DNA of 12,649 nt from Anaerolineales bacterium (lineage in GTDB: Bacteria > Chloroflexota > Anaerolineae > Anaerolineales > UBA4823), in NCBI GenBank assembly GCA_026415275.1, contig JAOAHK010000034.1, positions 1-12,649 on the forward strand, read 5' to 3'. The notes under the pieces were generated by a model. It was not told the origin of the DNA, ran no database searches, and worked only from the letters and a program-made list of their open reading frames with translations. Every line of letters begins with the position of its first letter. Position 1 is the stretch's first letter. A program made the translations under genes and the position numbers. This document shows, in pieces, positions 1-7,798 of the stretch.

Positions 1-666
1 GATACTGAATTCTGCGGCACCTGCCATACAACCACAATCCATGAATGGCGTTTGAGCGGGCATTCTCAGGTTGGTGTCGGATGTGTGGATTGTCATGACC
101 CGCACAGCCAGCAGAACCTCTTTGCAGTCGAAGACGACCTGTGCATCAACTGTCACCAAGAAGACATGGAAGCCTATCTTGAAGACATTCATATTAATAA
201 AAACATTGGCTGCGTGGATTGTCATGCGCTCGTGATCCCCCCTGATCCTCCGCCGGCTGATGGTATTGTCCCCACGGGACACCAATTCACAATAACGCCC
301 AAAACTTGTGTAGCTTGTCATACGGATGCATTGCACGCCGGCTTCTCACTGCCGGGCTTTGAAGACGGTGCAAAGGCAGCTACAGAGCAGATTACCGAAA
401 CGTTGGTGACCACCAGCACCCTGCTGCAGAACAATCAACATCTGCGCACAAACAATGTAGCAACCGAACAACGCCTCCAAGCCCTCGAAGCTGCCCTTGC
501 TAGCCGTCAGTTAGCCCGCTTGTTCCAAGGTGGCATTATCGGTTTGGTTTTAGGTGGTTCGACAGCCTGGTTCGTTGCCCGCAACGTGCGTCGCACCTTT
601 GGTGAGGGCAGCCACGAAACGCAGGCTGAGGAGGTAGAAGAACAAGATGACGAGCAAAAATCCTAA
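1..666 (+). CDS. Membrane-anchored multiheme cytochrome c with coiled-coil stalk (5' partial)
   Basis: The open frame runs in from the window edge; the TTG at 52 is internal, because codons 1-17 already read as cytochrome with a CGTCH heme site at nt 13-27. Four more CxxCH sites follow at about nt 82-96 (CVDCH), 142-156 (CINCH), 211-225 (CVDCH) and 307-321 (CVACH), so at least five c-type hemes. After the hemes comes a Gln/Thr/Leu-rich stretch (about nt 370-520) that reads as a coiled coil, then one hydrophobic helix (about nt 532-580) and a very acidic C-terminus. Probable topology: heme domain outside, stalk, C-terminal anchor, short cytoplasmic tail. The signal peptide would lie upstream of the window. 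The 3' end overlaps the iron-sulfur gene by 20 nt, so the two are surely co-transcribed. Probable role: electron transfer between the HybA/HybB-like pair downstream and a periplasmic partner. The exact family is not identified. Confidence 0.88.
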   Translation, partial: DTEFCGTCHTTTIHEWRLSGHSQVGVGCVDCHDPHSQQNLFAVEDDLCINCHQEDMEAYLEDIHINKNIGCVDCHALVIPPDPPPADGIVPTGHQFTITPKTCVACHTDALHAGFSLPGFEDGAKAATEQITETLVTTSTLLQNNQHLRTNNVATEQRLQALEAALASRQLARLFQGGIIGLVLGGSTAWFVARNVRRTFGEGSHETQAEEVEEQDDEQKS

Positions 667-1480
667 AGAGGAGAAAACTGCGCCTATTCTCACCCGTTCA
701 GATTTTCTCAAGATCGGCGGCGCCACACTTGGCGCAGCAATCCTCTCCGAGTTAGTCATTTCGGGCCCCTTTTCACCCGAAGCAATCCAAGGCATAGGCG
801 CGGAAGCACATCCCGGTCAAGGATCAGAAGAACATCAATGGCACATGGCAATCGATTTAGATCGTTGTATCGGTTGTATGTATTGTGTGCGCGCTTGCCA
901 AGCTGTCAACGATGTCCCGGATGATAACATGCGCTGGAATGTCGTCTTTCCAGAGCAACTTGAAGACGGCACAGAATTTTTTATGAATCGTCCTTGCCAA
1001 CACTGTCAGGAAGCACCCTGTGTACGCGTTTGCCCGGTGGGGGCAACTTGGGTACGTCCAGATGGCATCGTAGCCATGGATTACGACCGCTGTATTGGTT
1101 GTCGTTACTGCCAGGTGGCTTGCCCTTATGACGTACGGCGTTTTAATTGGAGAACCTCAGATGCTCCCAACCCCTATCAGCCCACCTGGGGCAATGCCGA
1201 AGTCCCCCGTCGCCCGCGCGGTGTGGTCGAAAAATGTACCTTCTGTGTCCATCGCATCGATCGCGGGGTCGAACAGGGATTGAAGCCGGGGGTCGATCGT
1301 CCGGCGACCCCAGCCTGTGTGGTCGCCTGTCCGGTGGGAGCGCGCATCTTCGGAGACATTCGCGACCCCGAAAGCCCCGTCTCGAAATTCTTAGCCGAAA
1401 ACACCACGTTCCGCTTACGAGAAGACTGGGGCACCGAGCCCAAAGTTCACTACGTGCGCCCACGCAAGAAAGGAGCCTAA
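647..1480 (+). CDS. HybA/NrfC-like four [4Fe-4S] cluster electron-transfer subunit
   Basis: A 277-residue ferredoxin-like subunit of the DMSO-reductase/NrfC/HybA type. Sixteen cysteines fall in four groups: 74/77/80/84, 117/120/125/129, 149/152/155/159 and 197/200/224/228, enough for four [4Fe-4S] clusters. In this family the protein relays electrons between a catalytic subunit or cytochrome and an NrfD-type membrane subunit, usually on the outer face of the membrane. The N-terminus resembles a Tat signal (TRSDFLK at 16-22, then a hydrophobic stretch to about 40), but the second arginine of the twin-arginine pair is Ser. The start ATG lies inside the end of the upstream cytochrome gene, with AGGAGGT about 11 nt before it. 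The nrfD-like gene begins one base after its stop. Which catalytic subunit it serves is not visible. Confidence 0.92.
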   Translation: MTSKNPKEEKTAPILTRSDFLKIGGATLGAAILSELVISGPFSPEAIQGIGAEAHPGQGSEEHQWHMAIDLDRCIGCMYCVRACQAVNDVPDDNMRWNVVFPEQLEDGTEFFMNRPCQHCQEAPCVRVCPVGATWVRPDGIVAMDYDRCIGCRYCQVACPYDVRRFNWRTSDAPNPYQPTWGNAEVPRRPRGVVEKCTFCVHRIDRGVEQGLKPGVDRPATPACVVACPVGARIFGDIRDPESPVSKFLAENTTFRLREDWGTEPKVHYVRPRKKGA

Positions 1481-1481
1481 G

Positions 1482-2706
1482 ATGACCACAACAGCGAAAA
1501 CCGCTTTTTCACCTAGGCTTACCCCCTTTACTTTGTGGGTTGGCGGTTTAGTCATTGCTTTTCTGGTCGGCTTGTTTGCTATGCTCCAAGTCCTGCTGAA
1601 CGGCTTGCAGGTCACCGGCTTAAGCGACATCGTCCCTTGGGGGCTATGGATTACCTTAGACCTATCCGCCATTGCACTAGGCGCTGGGGCGTTCACTTTC
1701 TCGGCTGCGGTGTATCTCTTTCGCATCCATCGCCTTGAACCGCTTGCCCGCCCAGCCGTCTTTGTCGGCTTTTTGGGTTATACCTCGGCCATGCTGGCGC
1801 TGGCGATGGACATTGGGCGCCCTGATCGCTTCTATCATCCCCTGATCTACTGGAACTGTCCACTCCGTGCTGTGGGAGATCACTTGGTGCGTGGTCTTGT
1901 ACTCGACGGTGCTGGTCATAGAGGTCTTCCCAGTGGTTGCCGAAAGCCGTTTCTTCGATCGTTTGCCCTGGGTACGCAGCCTCGCCCATCGCGTACACCG
2001 TCTGACCCCGGTTTTAGCTGTTTTAGGGATGGGGCTATCGCTCCTGCATCAATCCTCGTTGGGTGCAACCTATGGGGTTCTGAGCGGTCGTGCCATCTGG
2101 TTCAAGCCCTCCTTGCCGATCATGTTTATCATCTCCGCCGTCGCTGGGGGCATGTCGCTCACCTTACTAGCTACGATGATTTCCTGTAAGCTGCTTCACG
2201 TCGACCTGGTCAAAGTCGATGTGAAGCGCGAAGTTGCCCGTGTGATCGGCTACACTACCCTTGCCTATTTATATATCAAACTATGGGACTGGGCAGCCAC
2301 ATCCTATTACAGTCATGCGCCAGGCACTGCCAGCGCCCTGCAGCGTCTGCAAGCTACCACCCCCTACACCACAACCTTTTGGGGAATCGAAATCATCCTC
2401 GCCGGGATCGTACCGGCGGTGATCTTGCTCTACCAGCCTTTGCGTCGCAACGACCGCGCTTTGATGGCTGCACTGGGGCTGATCTGCCTGGGTGTGGTGG
2501 TCAATCGTTGGAATGTGACCCTATCTGGACTTGTGGCACCTCCAGACTGGTCGCCAGGGGTGTTGGGTGATGTTGTAGCTGCCTCCTATTTCCCAACCGT
2601 TACCGAAATTCTCGTAGCTGTTGGCATTGTTGCCTACGCTTTGTTGGGCTTCACCCTCGGCGTGCGCTATTTGCCGTTGTATAATCATCGTCACAAACCC
2701 AGCTAA
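1482..2706 (+). CDS. HybB/NrfD-family quinone-site membrane subunit, interrupted by an apparent frameshift
   Basis: Start ATG at 1482 follows AAAGGAG with a 7-nt gap. The first frame gives about 125 residues ending YWN (to about 1856) and then reads as unrelated polar sequence to a stop at 2189. The +1 frame continues the membrane protein from 1858 (VHSVLWEITW) to the TAA at 2704-2706. Removing one base, most simply T1857, gives a continuous protein of about 407 residues with ten likely transmembrane helices, the size and helix number of HybB-type NrfD proteins. Family-like features include PWGLWI in helix 2, NVHSVLWE at the junction, LHQSS near the start of helix 6, and YFPTxTE before the last helix. 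From memory, E. coli HybB reads NVNSVLFE at the junction, which supports a single continuous gene. Known role of the family: quinone/quinol binding, with electrons exchanged with the iron-sulfur partner. The frameshift may be an assembly error or a true lesion. Confidence 0.85.
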
Positions 2707-2710
2707 TGCT

Positions 2711-2929
2711 TTATTCGTTCCCCTCGGTTTCCTCCCGCAGGCTAAATTGCTTGTGGGAGGCTTCTTTTTGAACGCGCCGCGTCAATTGGTGCAATAGGAC
2801 CACTAAGTCTTCTTCACTCCCGAACGGATAATCGGCATCTTCCCGCACGTTGTGCAATATCCCCTTGAGAGGAACCAACTCCCCAGGCTCGATGAACAAA
2901 CGGATCACAAAGGTTTGAATAACGTGCAT
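2711..2929 (-). CDS. Small protein of unknown function (72 aa)
   Basis: A short soluble protein with no signal peptide or membrane segment. It reads like a compact alpha/beta fold: a hydrophobic strand FVIRLFI, a GILHNV strand, then an acidic helix SEEDLVVLLHQL and a charged tail. From memory, small proteins of this pattern occur in Chloroflexota genomes, but I assign no function. The ATG at 2929 has only a weak purine-rich CGGGAAAT before it. It lies 33 nt downstream of the propeller gene on the same strand and converges on the nrfD-like operon; its last codons are written over that operon's terminator hairpin, which lowers confidence in the C-terminal sequence as a conserved feature. Confidence 0.6.
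   Translation of the reverse strand: MHVIQTFVIRLFIEPGELVPLKGILHNVREDADYPFGSEEDLVVLLHQLTRRVQKEASHKQFSLREETEGNE
2731..2769 (+). terminator. Rho-independent terminator of the cytochrome/FeS/NrfD operon
   Basis: A 12-bp stem (arms 2731-2742 and 2749-2760, with two G-U pairs), a 6-nt loop TAAATT, then CTTCTTTTT at 2761-2769. It begins 25 nt after the nrfD-like stop codon and reads only in the plus direction, since the minus-strand side lacks a T tract. It overlaps the 3' coding end of the convergent small gene. Confidence 0.85.
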
Positions 2930-2962
2930 ATTTCCCGATGGTCAACAGCACTTCTGGTTAGC

Positions 2963-4210
2963 TTAAGGGTTGCGTAATGTGGTTGGTAGATAGAGCAAAT
3001 GTAATCTCTGCCAAATACGACCTCCTTCTGGATCCTCAATCGTACCGATATAGAGCGAGTCCTTAAACACAACTGCTCCATTATCGAAGTAATCGGCGAA
3101 TTTCGCCGTTTCATCACCCCAACCGGGCTGATTAATCGGAAACCAAATTAGTCCATCCGCGCTCTGCCACACCTCAACACCTGTCTCATGGTTGCTAAAT
3201 ACGAGAATTAATTGATCCCCATAAGGGAGTAACCCATAAGGTCGTGAGTTCTTAGGATTGCCCAATCCATCATCAAAGACCATTTCCCAATCTGTCCCAT
3301 TCTCAGAGCGCCAGAGTTGTCCACCACTCTTGGTATTCCGAAAGGCTATATAAAATTTTCCCCTAAACACCGCCATTGACGACAAATGGGTATTGTCAGC
3401 AACTCCTAATCCATCGGTGAACACGGCCGTCCAGGTCATTCCATCATAGCTTCGCCATAGCTCTGCGTGCGCCGCATTTCCTGTATCCGGGCGGCTTAAC
3501 CCGACATATAGCCGATCCTGATAAACCTCCATGGTCACATCGGGGAAAGTCGCGCCACGCCCAAAGCCGTCGCTGTTCACCTGCTGCCAACTGTCATCTT
3601 CACCGCTGGCGCTTTTCCAAATTTCAACCCCATTACCGCTTCCAAACGGAGGAGGTACATTCCCGCTTGCTGTGAAGAACTCATCCTGAAACACAGTGGC
3701 TGCAAAGAAACAGTAATTATCGGGATTGCCCAAGCCGCCGCTGGCTACTTGTTCCCACTCTGTGCCGTCGGTGCGCCAAATTTCTCCGCCGGATTCGTTT
3801 CCGACTCCGAGGTATAGGTGGGAACCAAAAGGTTTAGCAAAAAACACTCCGATATCGGTAATCGGCCATGTAGGGGTAAAATCTTCCCATTCATGCCCAT
3901 CTGATGTTCGCCACACCTGGGCACCATTTTCATTCCATGTGCCTGCGTACATTCGATCATCAAATATACCGAGTGCACCGATCGAAGTATTTGCTGCGTC
4001 TCCAAAACCACTCTCATTGCTTTGCCGCCAACCGAAGGAGGGGTTTTGGACTATGAGGGATATTTGGCTGCTGGAAACTTGGGAAGGCCCCTCTTGTCCC
4101 CACACCGAAGTAACTTCGAGTAAGATCAGTAAACTGCACATTGCGCCGATTATTGTCAACAAGAGCAGCCCCATTTTCGACTTGTGGCAATTCAAAGTTT
4201 GATGTTTCAT
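2963..4210 (-). CDS. Exported beta-propeller-like repeat protein with YLPTTLRNP tail
   Basis: I choose ATG at 4210 over the GTG at 4219 because AAAGGAG sits 8 nt before 4210 and overlaps the GTG. That gives 415 residues. The N-terminus has a basic start and a long hydrophobic stretch ending VWGQE, a probable signal peptide. The body holds six to seven repeats, each with a (G/A)xxWRSxDGxxW core followed by a DGLG(N) turn and a VFxDxLY strand (for example WRTSDG, WRSYDG, WRSENG, WQSADG), the pattern of a seven-bladed propeller of the kelch/sialidase-like type. No catalytic residues are recognisable, so binding or scaffolding is more likely than enzymatic activity, but that is inference. It ends in YLPTTLRNP, nearly the same tail as the next gene. 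That gene is co-oriented, 66 nt upstream in transcription order. Confidence 0.85.
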   Translation of the reverse strand: MKHQTLNCHKSKMGLLLLTIIGAMCSLLILLEVTSVWGQEGPSQVSSSQISLIVQNPSFGWRQSNESGFGDAANTSIGALGIFDDRMYAGTWNENGAQVWRTSDGHEWEDFTPTWPITDIGVFFAKPFGSHLYLGVGNESGGEIWRTDGTEWEQVASGGLGNPDNYCFFAATVFQDEFFTASGNVPPPFGSGNGVEIWKSASGEDDSWQQVNSDGFGRGATFPDVTMEVYQDRLYVGLSRPDTGNAAHAELWRSYDGMTWTAVFTDGLGVADNTHLSSMAVFRGKFYIAFRNTKSGGQLWRSENGTDWEMVFDDGLGNPKNSRPYGLLPYGDQLILVFSNHETGVEVWQSADGLIWFPINQPGWGDETAKFADYFDNGAVVFKDSLYIGTIEDPEGGRIWQRLHLLYLPTTLRNP

Positions 4211-4276
4211 TTTCCGCACTCCTTTCTGCTATCAAGAGAAACTGAGAACGGGAAATCAAAGTTTACAAATGAGCTA

Positions 4277-5461
4277 TTATGGATTGCGCACCACCAAAGG
4301 CAAGTAGATTGTGGGAGATTCAAAAGGCTCACCATACCAAGCATATTTCAAAGCTATGCTCGAATAAGCGATATGGGGCAAATCATTTGAGCCAATATCT
4401 ATTGACGAATAACCTGTAAGTACCCCGCTGATATTCGCATCCACGGTTGCGCTCTGCCATCCTCCTGCATCTTTATGGGCATACTTCAAGGAGTGTTGAC
4501 TTTCCAAATAGTTTGTATAACTGATATGGAGATGACCTTGGCTATCGATGGCAAGAGAAGGATGGTGATTCTCGCCCGTCTGATCCACCACTTCGATATG
4601 CCACCCTCCAGAGTCTTTGTAAGCGTGCTTAATCTTATAACCGCTCGTAGACATGTAACTAATGTGCGGGTATTCACTCTGATCGAGGGCTAGAGAAATA
4701 TCCCAACCGGTGTAACTACCTGTTTCTACTGTCTTAAGATCCCAACTTGTCCCATCCCAAGATGCATATTTCATAGAATTCTCGTAGAAACTATGAAAAC
4801 TGATGTGAGGGATGTCGTTGTGATCCAGAGCCAATGAATTATGCGCGTTTGCTGCCCCAACATATTGGACATTTTGGGGAGTCTGCCAGCCTCCGGCGTT
4901 TTTATAGACGTACCAGATATTGTCCCGCGAATAACTGATGTGAGGATAACCCTGACTATCCAATGCTAGGGAGGGATAGAAGGCATTAGCAACATCCGTC
5001 GTTACCGTTTCGGTTACCCATTGCGTGCCTTGCAAATGGGCATAAATGAGTCCTCCGGTGATAAAGTATGCAATATGGGGATTGCCATTCCCGTCTAACA
5101 CCAGCGATGTCCCGACATTTCGTACTTGCCTTGTATCGATGGTTTGCACTTGCCAACTTGTTCCGACGCGACGAGCGTACTTTAAGTCAGCATCTGATGC
5201 GTTTGTCTTATCTATATAACTGATGCGCGCATGATTGTCTGCGTCTAATTTCATTGAACAAGAAAGACTCACATCCGATTGATTATCCACCGTGACGATT
5301 TGCCAATCAGGTGTGCTTGAGGGGTTAGAAAGACTAGCAAAAGGCAAATCGCTTTGTCCTCTCCCACTTTGTGCCATGCGGACATTAGGGTTTGCTACCC
5401 CAAAAACCGCAATCAGCAACACCCCCACGATCATTCTGCCACTGAACTGGCGGATATTCAT
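4277..5461 (-). CDS. Exported seven-repeat beta-propeller protein with YLPLVVRNP tail
   Basis: ATG at 5461 is chosen over an upstream in-frame start at 5506 because AAGGAGAG lies just before it and the signal peptide (hydrophobic stretch within residues 9-25) then falls at the N-terminus. That gives 394 residues. About seven repeats of roughly 45 residues share the pattern LALDxxGxPHISYxxxxxxxLKYAxxxxGGWxxxTVD, typical of a seven-bladed propeller. Each repeat carries a Pro/Leu-His-Ile-Ser or close variant. The protein ends IYLPLVVRNP. Function unknown; an exported or surface-held binding protein is the cautious reading. Its 5' side faces the divergent BTAD regulator across about 300 nt, so shared regulation is plausible. 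Confidence 0.87.
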   Translation of the reverse strand: MNIRQFSGRMIVGVLLIAVFGVANPNVRMAQSGRGQSDLPFASLSNPSSTPDWQIVTVDNQSDVSLSCSMKLDADNHARISYIDKTNASDADLKYARRVGTSWQVQTIDTRQVRNVGTSLVLDGNGNPHIAYFITGGLIYAHLQGTQWVTETVTTDVANAFYPSLALDSQGYPHISYSRDNIWYVYKNAGGWQTPQNVQYVGAANAHNSLALDHNDIPHISFHSFYENSMKYASWDGTSWDLKTVETGSYTGWDISLALDQSEYPHISYMSTSGYKIKHAYKDSGGWHIEVVDQTGENHHPSLAIDSQGHLHISYTNYLESQHSLKYAHKDAGGWQSATVDANISGVLTGYSSIDIGSNDLPHIAYSSIALKYAWYGEPFESPTIYLPLVVRNP

Positions 5462-5605
5462 TTCTCTCTCCTTTCTGATCTGCGAACAATTCCTTCTCCG
5501 GCACAAATAGTTGAGTTTTGAGCCTTATGGATCAAACAAGGCGTTGTGTGGATGCCTCTGTACCCAATTTCCATGTTATGCCAGAGGGTTTATCTCAATA
5601 ACCAT

Positions 5606-5633
5606 ATCAAATCTAAATGACATTTCCATGACA
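5606..5633 (+). promoter_or_regulatory. 11-bp-spaced direct repeats, possible activator binding site
   Basis: ATGACA occurs at 5617-5622 and again at 5628-5633, exactly 11 bp apart, with a weaker ATCAAA (4 of 6) at 5606-5611 in the same register. The block ends 13 nt before the -35 hexamer of the regulator promoter. SARP-type regulators with OmpR-like winged helices are known to bind direct repeats at 11-bp steps near promoters. Assignment to this regulator is inference; chance occurrence in AT-rich DNA is possible. Confidence 0.35.
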
Positions 5634-5646
5634 AATTTTTCGGTGC

Positions 5647-5675
5647 TTGAAACTTTCCCAGAATTTGGCTATACT
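5647..5675 (+). promoter_or_regulatory. Sigma-70 type promoter of the BTAD regulator gene
   Basis: TTGAAA at 5647-5652 and TATACT at 5670-5675 are separated by 17 nt, a near-consensus housekeeping promoter. Expected transcription start is about 5682, leaving a leader of about 88 nt before the ATG at 5770. Confidence 0.75.
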
Positions 5676-5769
5676 TAGGGAAAGATTTTCCATCAACCGA
5701 TTCTCCCCCATGGTTTCACCCCTTAATCTCACGGATCGGAGTTCAAGATTCGAATTGACTTTCTAACCC

Positions 5770-7713
5770 ATGGCAAGAGAAGGAAACACCCTTGCCTCGC
5801 TTGTATCCCAAAGCCGTCACATGGAGTGTCTCGGGGATTATCCTGAAGCTTTGCGAAACGCTCAAGAAGCGTACGAGAGAGCGCGCCAAACGGGAGACTC
5901 TGAGATGATGGCGCAAGCCTTGACCTGTATGGGCATGGTCGAATATCGGCTCGGACATTATGACAGGGTGCACCAACGGGCGAGAAAAGCGTTGGAGCTT
6001 ACGGGAGAGGTGACCCACGCCCGGGCGGATGCTCTGATTTTGCTTGCCGCCTATGCCATGGAGCAGGACTCGCTGGATGAAATGGAAGCCTGTTGCCTGC
6101 AAGCGGCGGAGATTGCCCGCAAACTTGGCTATGAAACAACCCGTTACCGCGCACTTCATAACCTATCCCAAGTCTATGGCTTGCGCGGTCAGTTCGACCT
6201 TCAAATGGCTGCTGATGAAGAAGCCTATCGTATCGCCTGTGAACTGCGGCTGCTTCAACGCAGTACACCGCTGGTTGCGATGAGCTATGCCTTGGTGCGT
6301 CTAGGAGATCTCATCGGCGCCAAGCAAGCGGTTCAACGCCTCGATCAGGAACCGATCGAGTTATTCCAGAATCAGGGATACGCCGCTATGATTCACGCCA
6401 TGCTGGCTCAGCTAGAAGGTGACCTCGATTCAGTGTTGCCTTACTATGCTCAAGCCCGACAGGTTGCCGAGAAAATCGGCGACCCTGCGCTACAGATTTT
6501 TATCCGCATGGGCTTAAGCCGCTACTATCGTATTCGGGAAGAATATCCGCAAGCTTATCAATGGGCAGAAGACGCTGTGACTTGGGCAAAACGCCATCTC
6601 AATCGGCGCATGTGGGGGCGGACACTTGCCGAACGAGCTTACTCGGCTTGGCTCAACGGCGACACAGTGCAAGCTGAACAGGATTTTCGAGCTGCGATTG
6701 TCGAATTGGGCGAACGCCAGCAATTTTTTGATCAAGCCTATGCTCGTTTTCTCTATGCCGCTTTTCTTTATAAGCGTCAAGACCCTATCGCTTTAGAGGT
6801 TTGGAAAGAGGCGGCATATCAAATCGTCCGTTGCGGTTACATTCATATCCTCGAACAAGAAAGAACGCTGGCTTATCCTCTGATTGCCGCCACCTTGAAC
6901 AGCCCCGATCCCGAATTGGTGCAACTTAGTGGGCGGTGTTTGCAGCAATTGCAAGCGATCCCTCCCCCTCCATTGATCATCCACACCTTGGGGAGCTTTC
7001 ACGTCCAGCAGGGGAAGCGCTCCATTGACTCCCGAACGCTAAAACGGCGCCGAGCAGGTGAATTGTTGCGTCTATTACTGATCAGTCCTCACCAGCGTTT
7101 GTTGACCGAGCAGGTGATCGAAGCAATGTACCCTGAAAAGCCTCTCCCTACGGCAATGGATTTGTTCTATAAAGCCACCTCTGTCCTGCGGCGGGTCTTA
7201 GAGCCCGAATTGCCCGATTACTTCCCCTCTCGCTATCTCGAAGTGGAGGAGGGGGAAATCGCTTTGTGCTTACCGCCGGGTTCTTGGATCGATTTTCAAG
7301 CTTTCGAACGCGCTATTCAAGAAGAAGAGTGGGAAACAGCGGTTCGATTGTATCAAGGCGAATTGTATCCACAGGACCTATACGCTGAATGGGCAACCTT
7401 ACCCCGTGAGCGCTTGCGCAGCTACTATCTGCGTGCCTTGCAAATTCTTGCTCACCGAAGTTTCCAACAACGCAGAGCCAGAGAGACCATTGATTACTGT
7501 CACCGCATCTTGGAAATTGATCCTTGGCAGGAAGAAGCGGTTTATCTAGGCATGAAGGCTTATCTAATGTTCAACGACCGTTCAGGAGCAGTGCGTCTGT
7601 ATCGGGAATTAGAGCACTCCCTTCAATCTGAATTGGGGGTTCAACCTCAGAGTGAGTTGCGCAGTTTATACAAATCCCTTCTCAACTCATCTGCCGAGAA
7701 GAACAGTTGCTAG
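5770..7713 (+). CDS. TPR / winged-helix / BTAD transcriptional regulator (SARP-like, reversed domain order)
   Basis: 647 residues. Roughly residues 1-395 are helical repeats of TPR character (many A-x-x-x-G/A-x-x-x-A pairs, for example YPEALRNAQEAYERAR). Around 400-500 lies an OmpR-like winged-helix domain (IHTLGSFHV, then KRRRAGELLRLLL and LLTEQVIEAMYPE), and about 505-640 a BTAD domain (FQAFERAI, YQGELYP, AILEIDPW-like YCHRILEIDPWQEEA, ending LGVQPQSEL). Classic SARPs carry the winged helix first; here it follows the TPR region, an arrangement seen in some Chloroflexota and actinobacterial regulators. No NB-ARC/AAA ATPase motif is visible. The ATG at 5770 directly follows an in-frame TAA at 5764 and has no clear Shine-Dalgarno; ATG 5821 is an alternative start. 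Likely a transcriptional activator, with the divergent propeller genes as candidate targets (inference). Confidence 0.88.
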   Translation: MAREGNTLASLVSQSRHMECLGDYPEALRNAQEAYERARQTGDSEMMAQALTCMGMVEYRLGHYDRVHQRARKALELTGEVTHARADALILLAAYAMEQDSLDEMEACCLQAAEIARKLGYETTRYRALHNLSQVYGLRGQFDLQMAADEEAYRIACELRLLQRSTPLVAMSYALVRLGDLIGAKQAVQRLDQEPIELFQNQGYAAMIHAMLAQLEGDLDSVLPYYAQARQVAEKIGDPALQIFIRMGLSRYYRIREEYPQAYQWAEDAVTWAKRHLNRRMWGRTLAERAYSAWLNGDTVQAEQDFRAAIVELGERQQFFDQAYARFLYAAFLYKRQDPIALEVWKEAAYQIVRCGYIHILEQERTLAYPLIAATLNSPDPELVQLSGRCLQQLQAIPPPPLIIHTLGSFHVQQGKRSIDSRTLKRRRAGELLRLLLISPHQRLLTEQVIEAMYPEKPLPTAMDLFYKATSVLRRVLEPELPDYFPSRYLEVEEGEIALCLPPGSWIDFQAFERAIQEEEWETAVRLYQGELYPQDLYAEWATLPRERLRSYYLRALQILAHRSFQQRRARETIDYCHRILEIDPWQEEAVYLGMKAYLMFNDRSGAVRLYRELEHSLQSELGVQPQSELRSLYKSLLNSSAEKNSC

Positions 7714-7743
7714 TGCAAATTCCATCGAGCATTGGTGAAAAAC

Positions 7744-7752
7744 TGGTATAAT
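7744..7752 (+). promoter_or_regulatory. Extended -10 promoter of the tRNA-Ser gene
   Basis: TGGTATAAT, a perfect TATAAT with the TGn extension, 46 nt before the tRNA. There is no good -35 hexamer at 16-18 nt, as expected for an extended -10 promoter. Confidence 0.7.
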
Positions 7753-7798
7753 CAGGCGAAGAATGGGGAGATTGAACGGAAAATTCAACAACCCATAA

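Larger units (their letters stand above)
5462..5769. other. Divergent intergenic region between propeller genes and regulator
   Basis: About 308 nt, AT-rich in the middle, with no convincing gene. It holds the ribosome binding site of the minus-strand propeller gene (AAGGAG around 5468-5475), a strong plus-strand sigma-70 promoter and direct repeats (listed separately). I could not pick a convincing minus-strand promoter; TTGTCA-like hexamers around 5629-5634 lack a good -10 at the right distance. Confidence 0.6.

Noticed and set aside
1857..2189. Out-of-frame tail of the first nrfD frame as a genuine alternative C-terminus
   Set aside because: It is polar and low in similarity to anything expected, while the overlapping frame gives proper NrfD helices.
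1..2706. Alternative complex III (ActABC) assignment
   Set aside because: The iron-sulfur protein is not fused to a molybdopterin-like domain, and the iron-sulfur and membrane subunits look more like HybA/HybB; the catalytic gene is outside the window.
3726..4202. Plus-strand 158-codon open frame
   Set aside because: Antisense shadow of the exported propeller gene, which has a signal peptide, repeats and a ribosome binding site.
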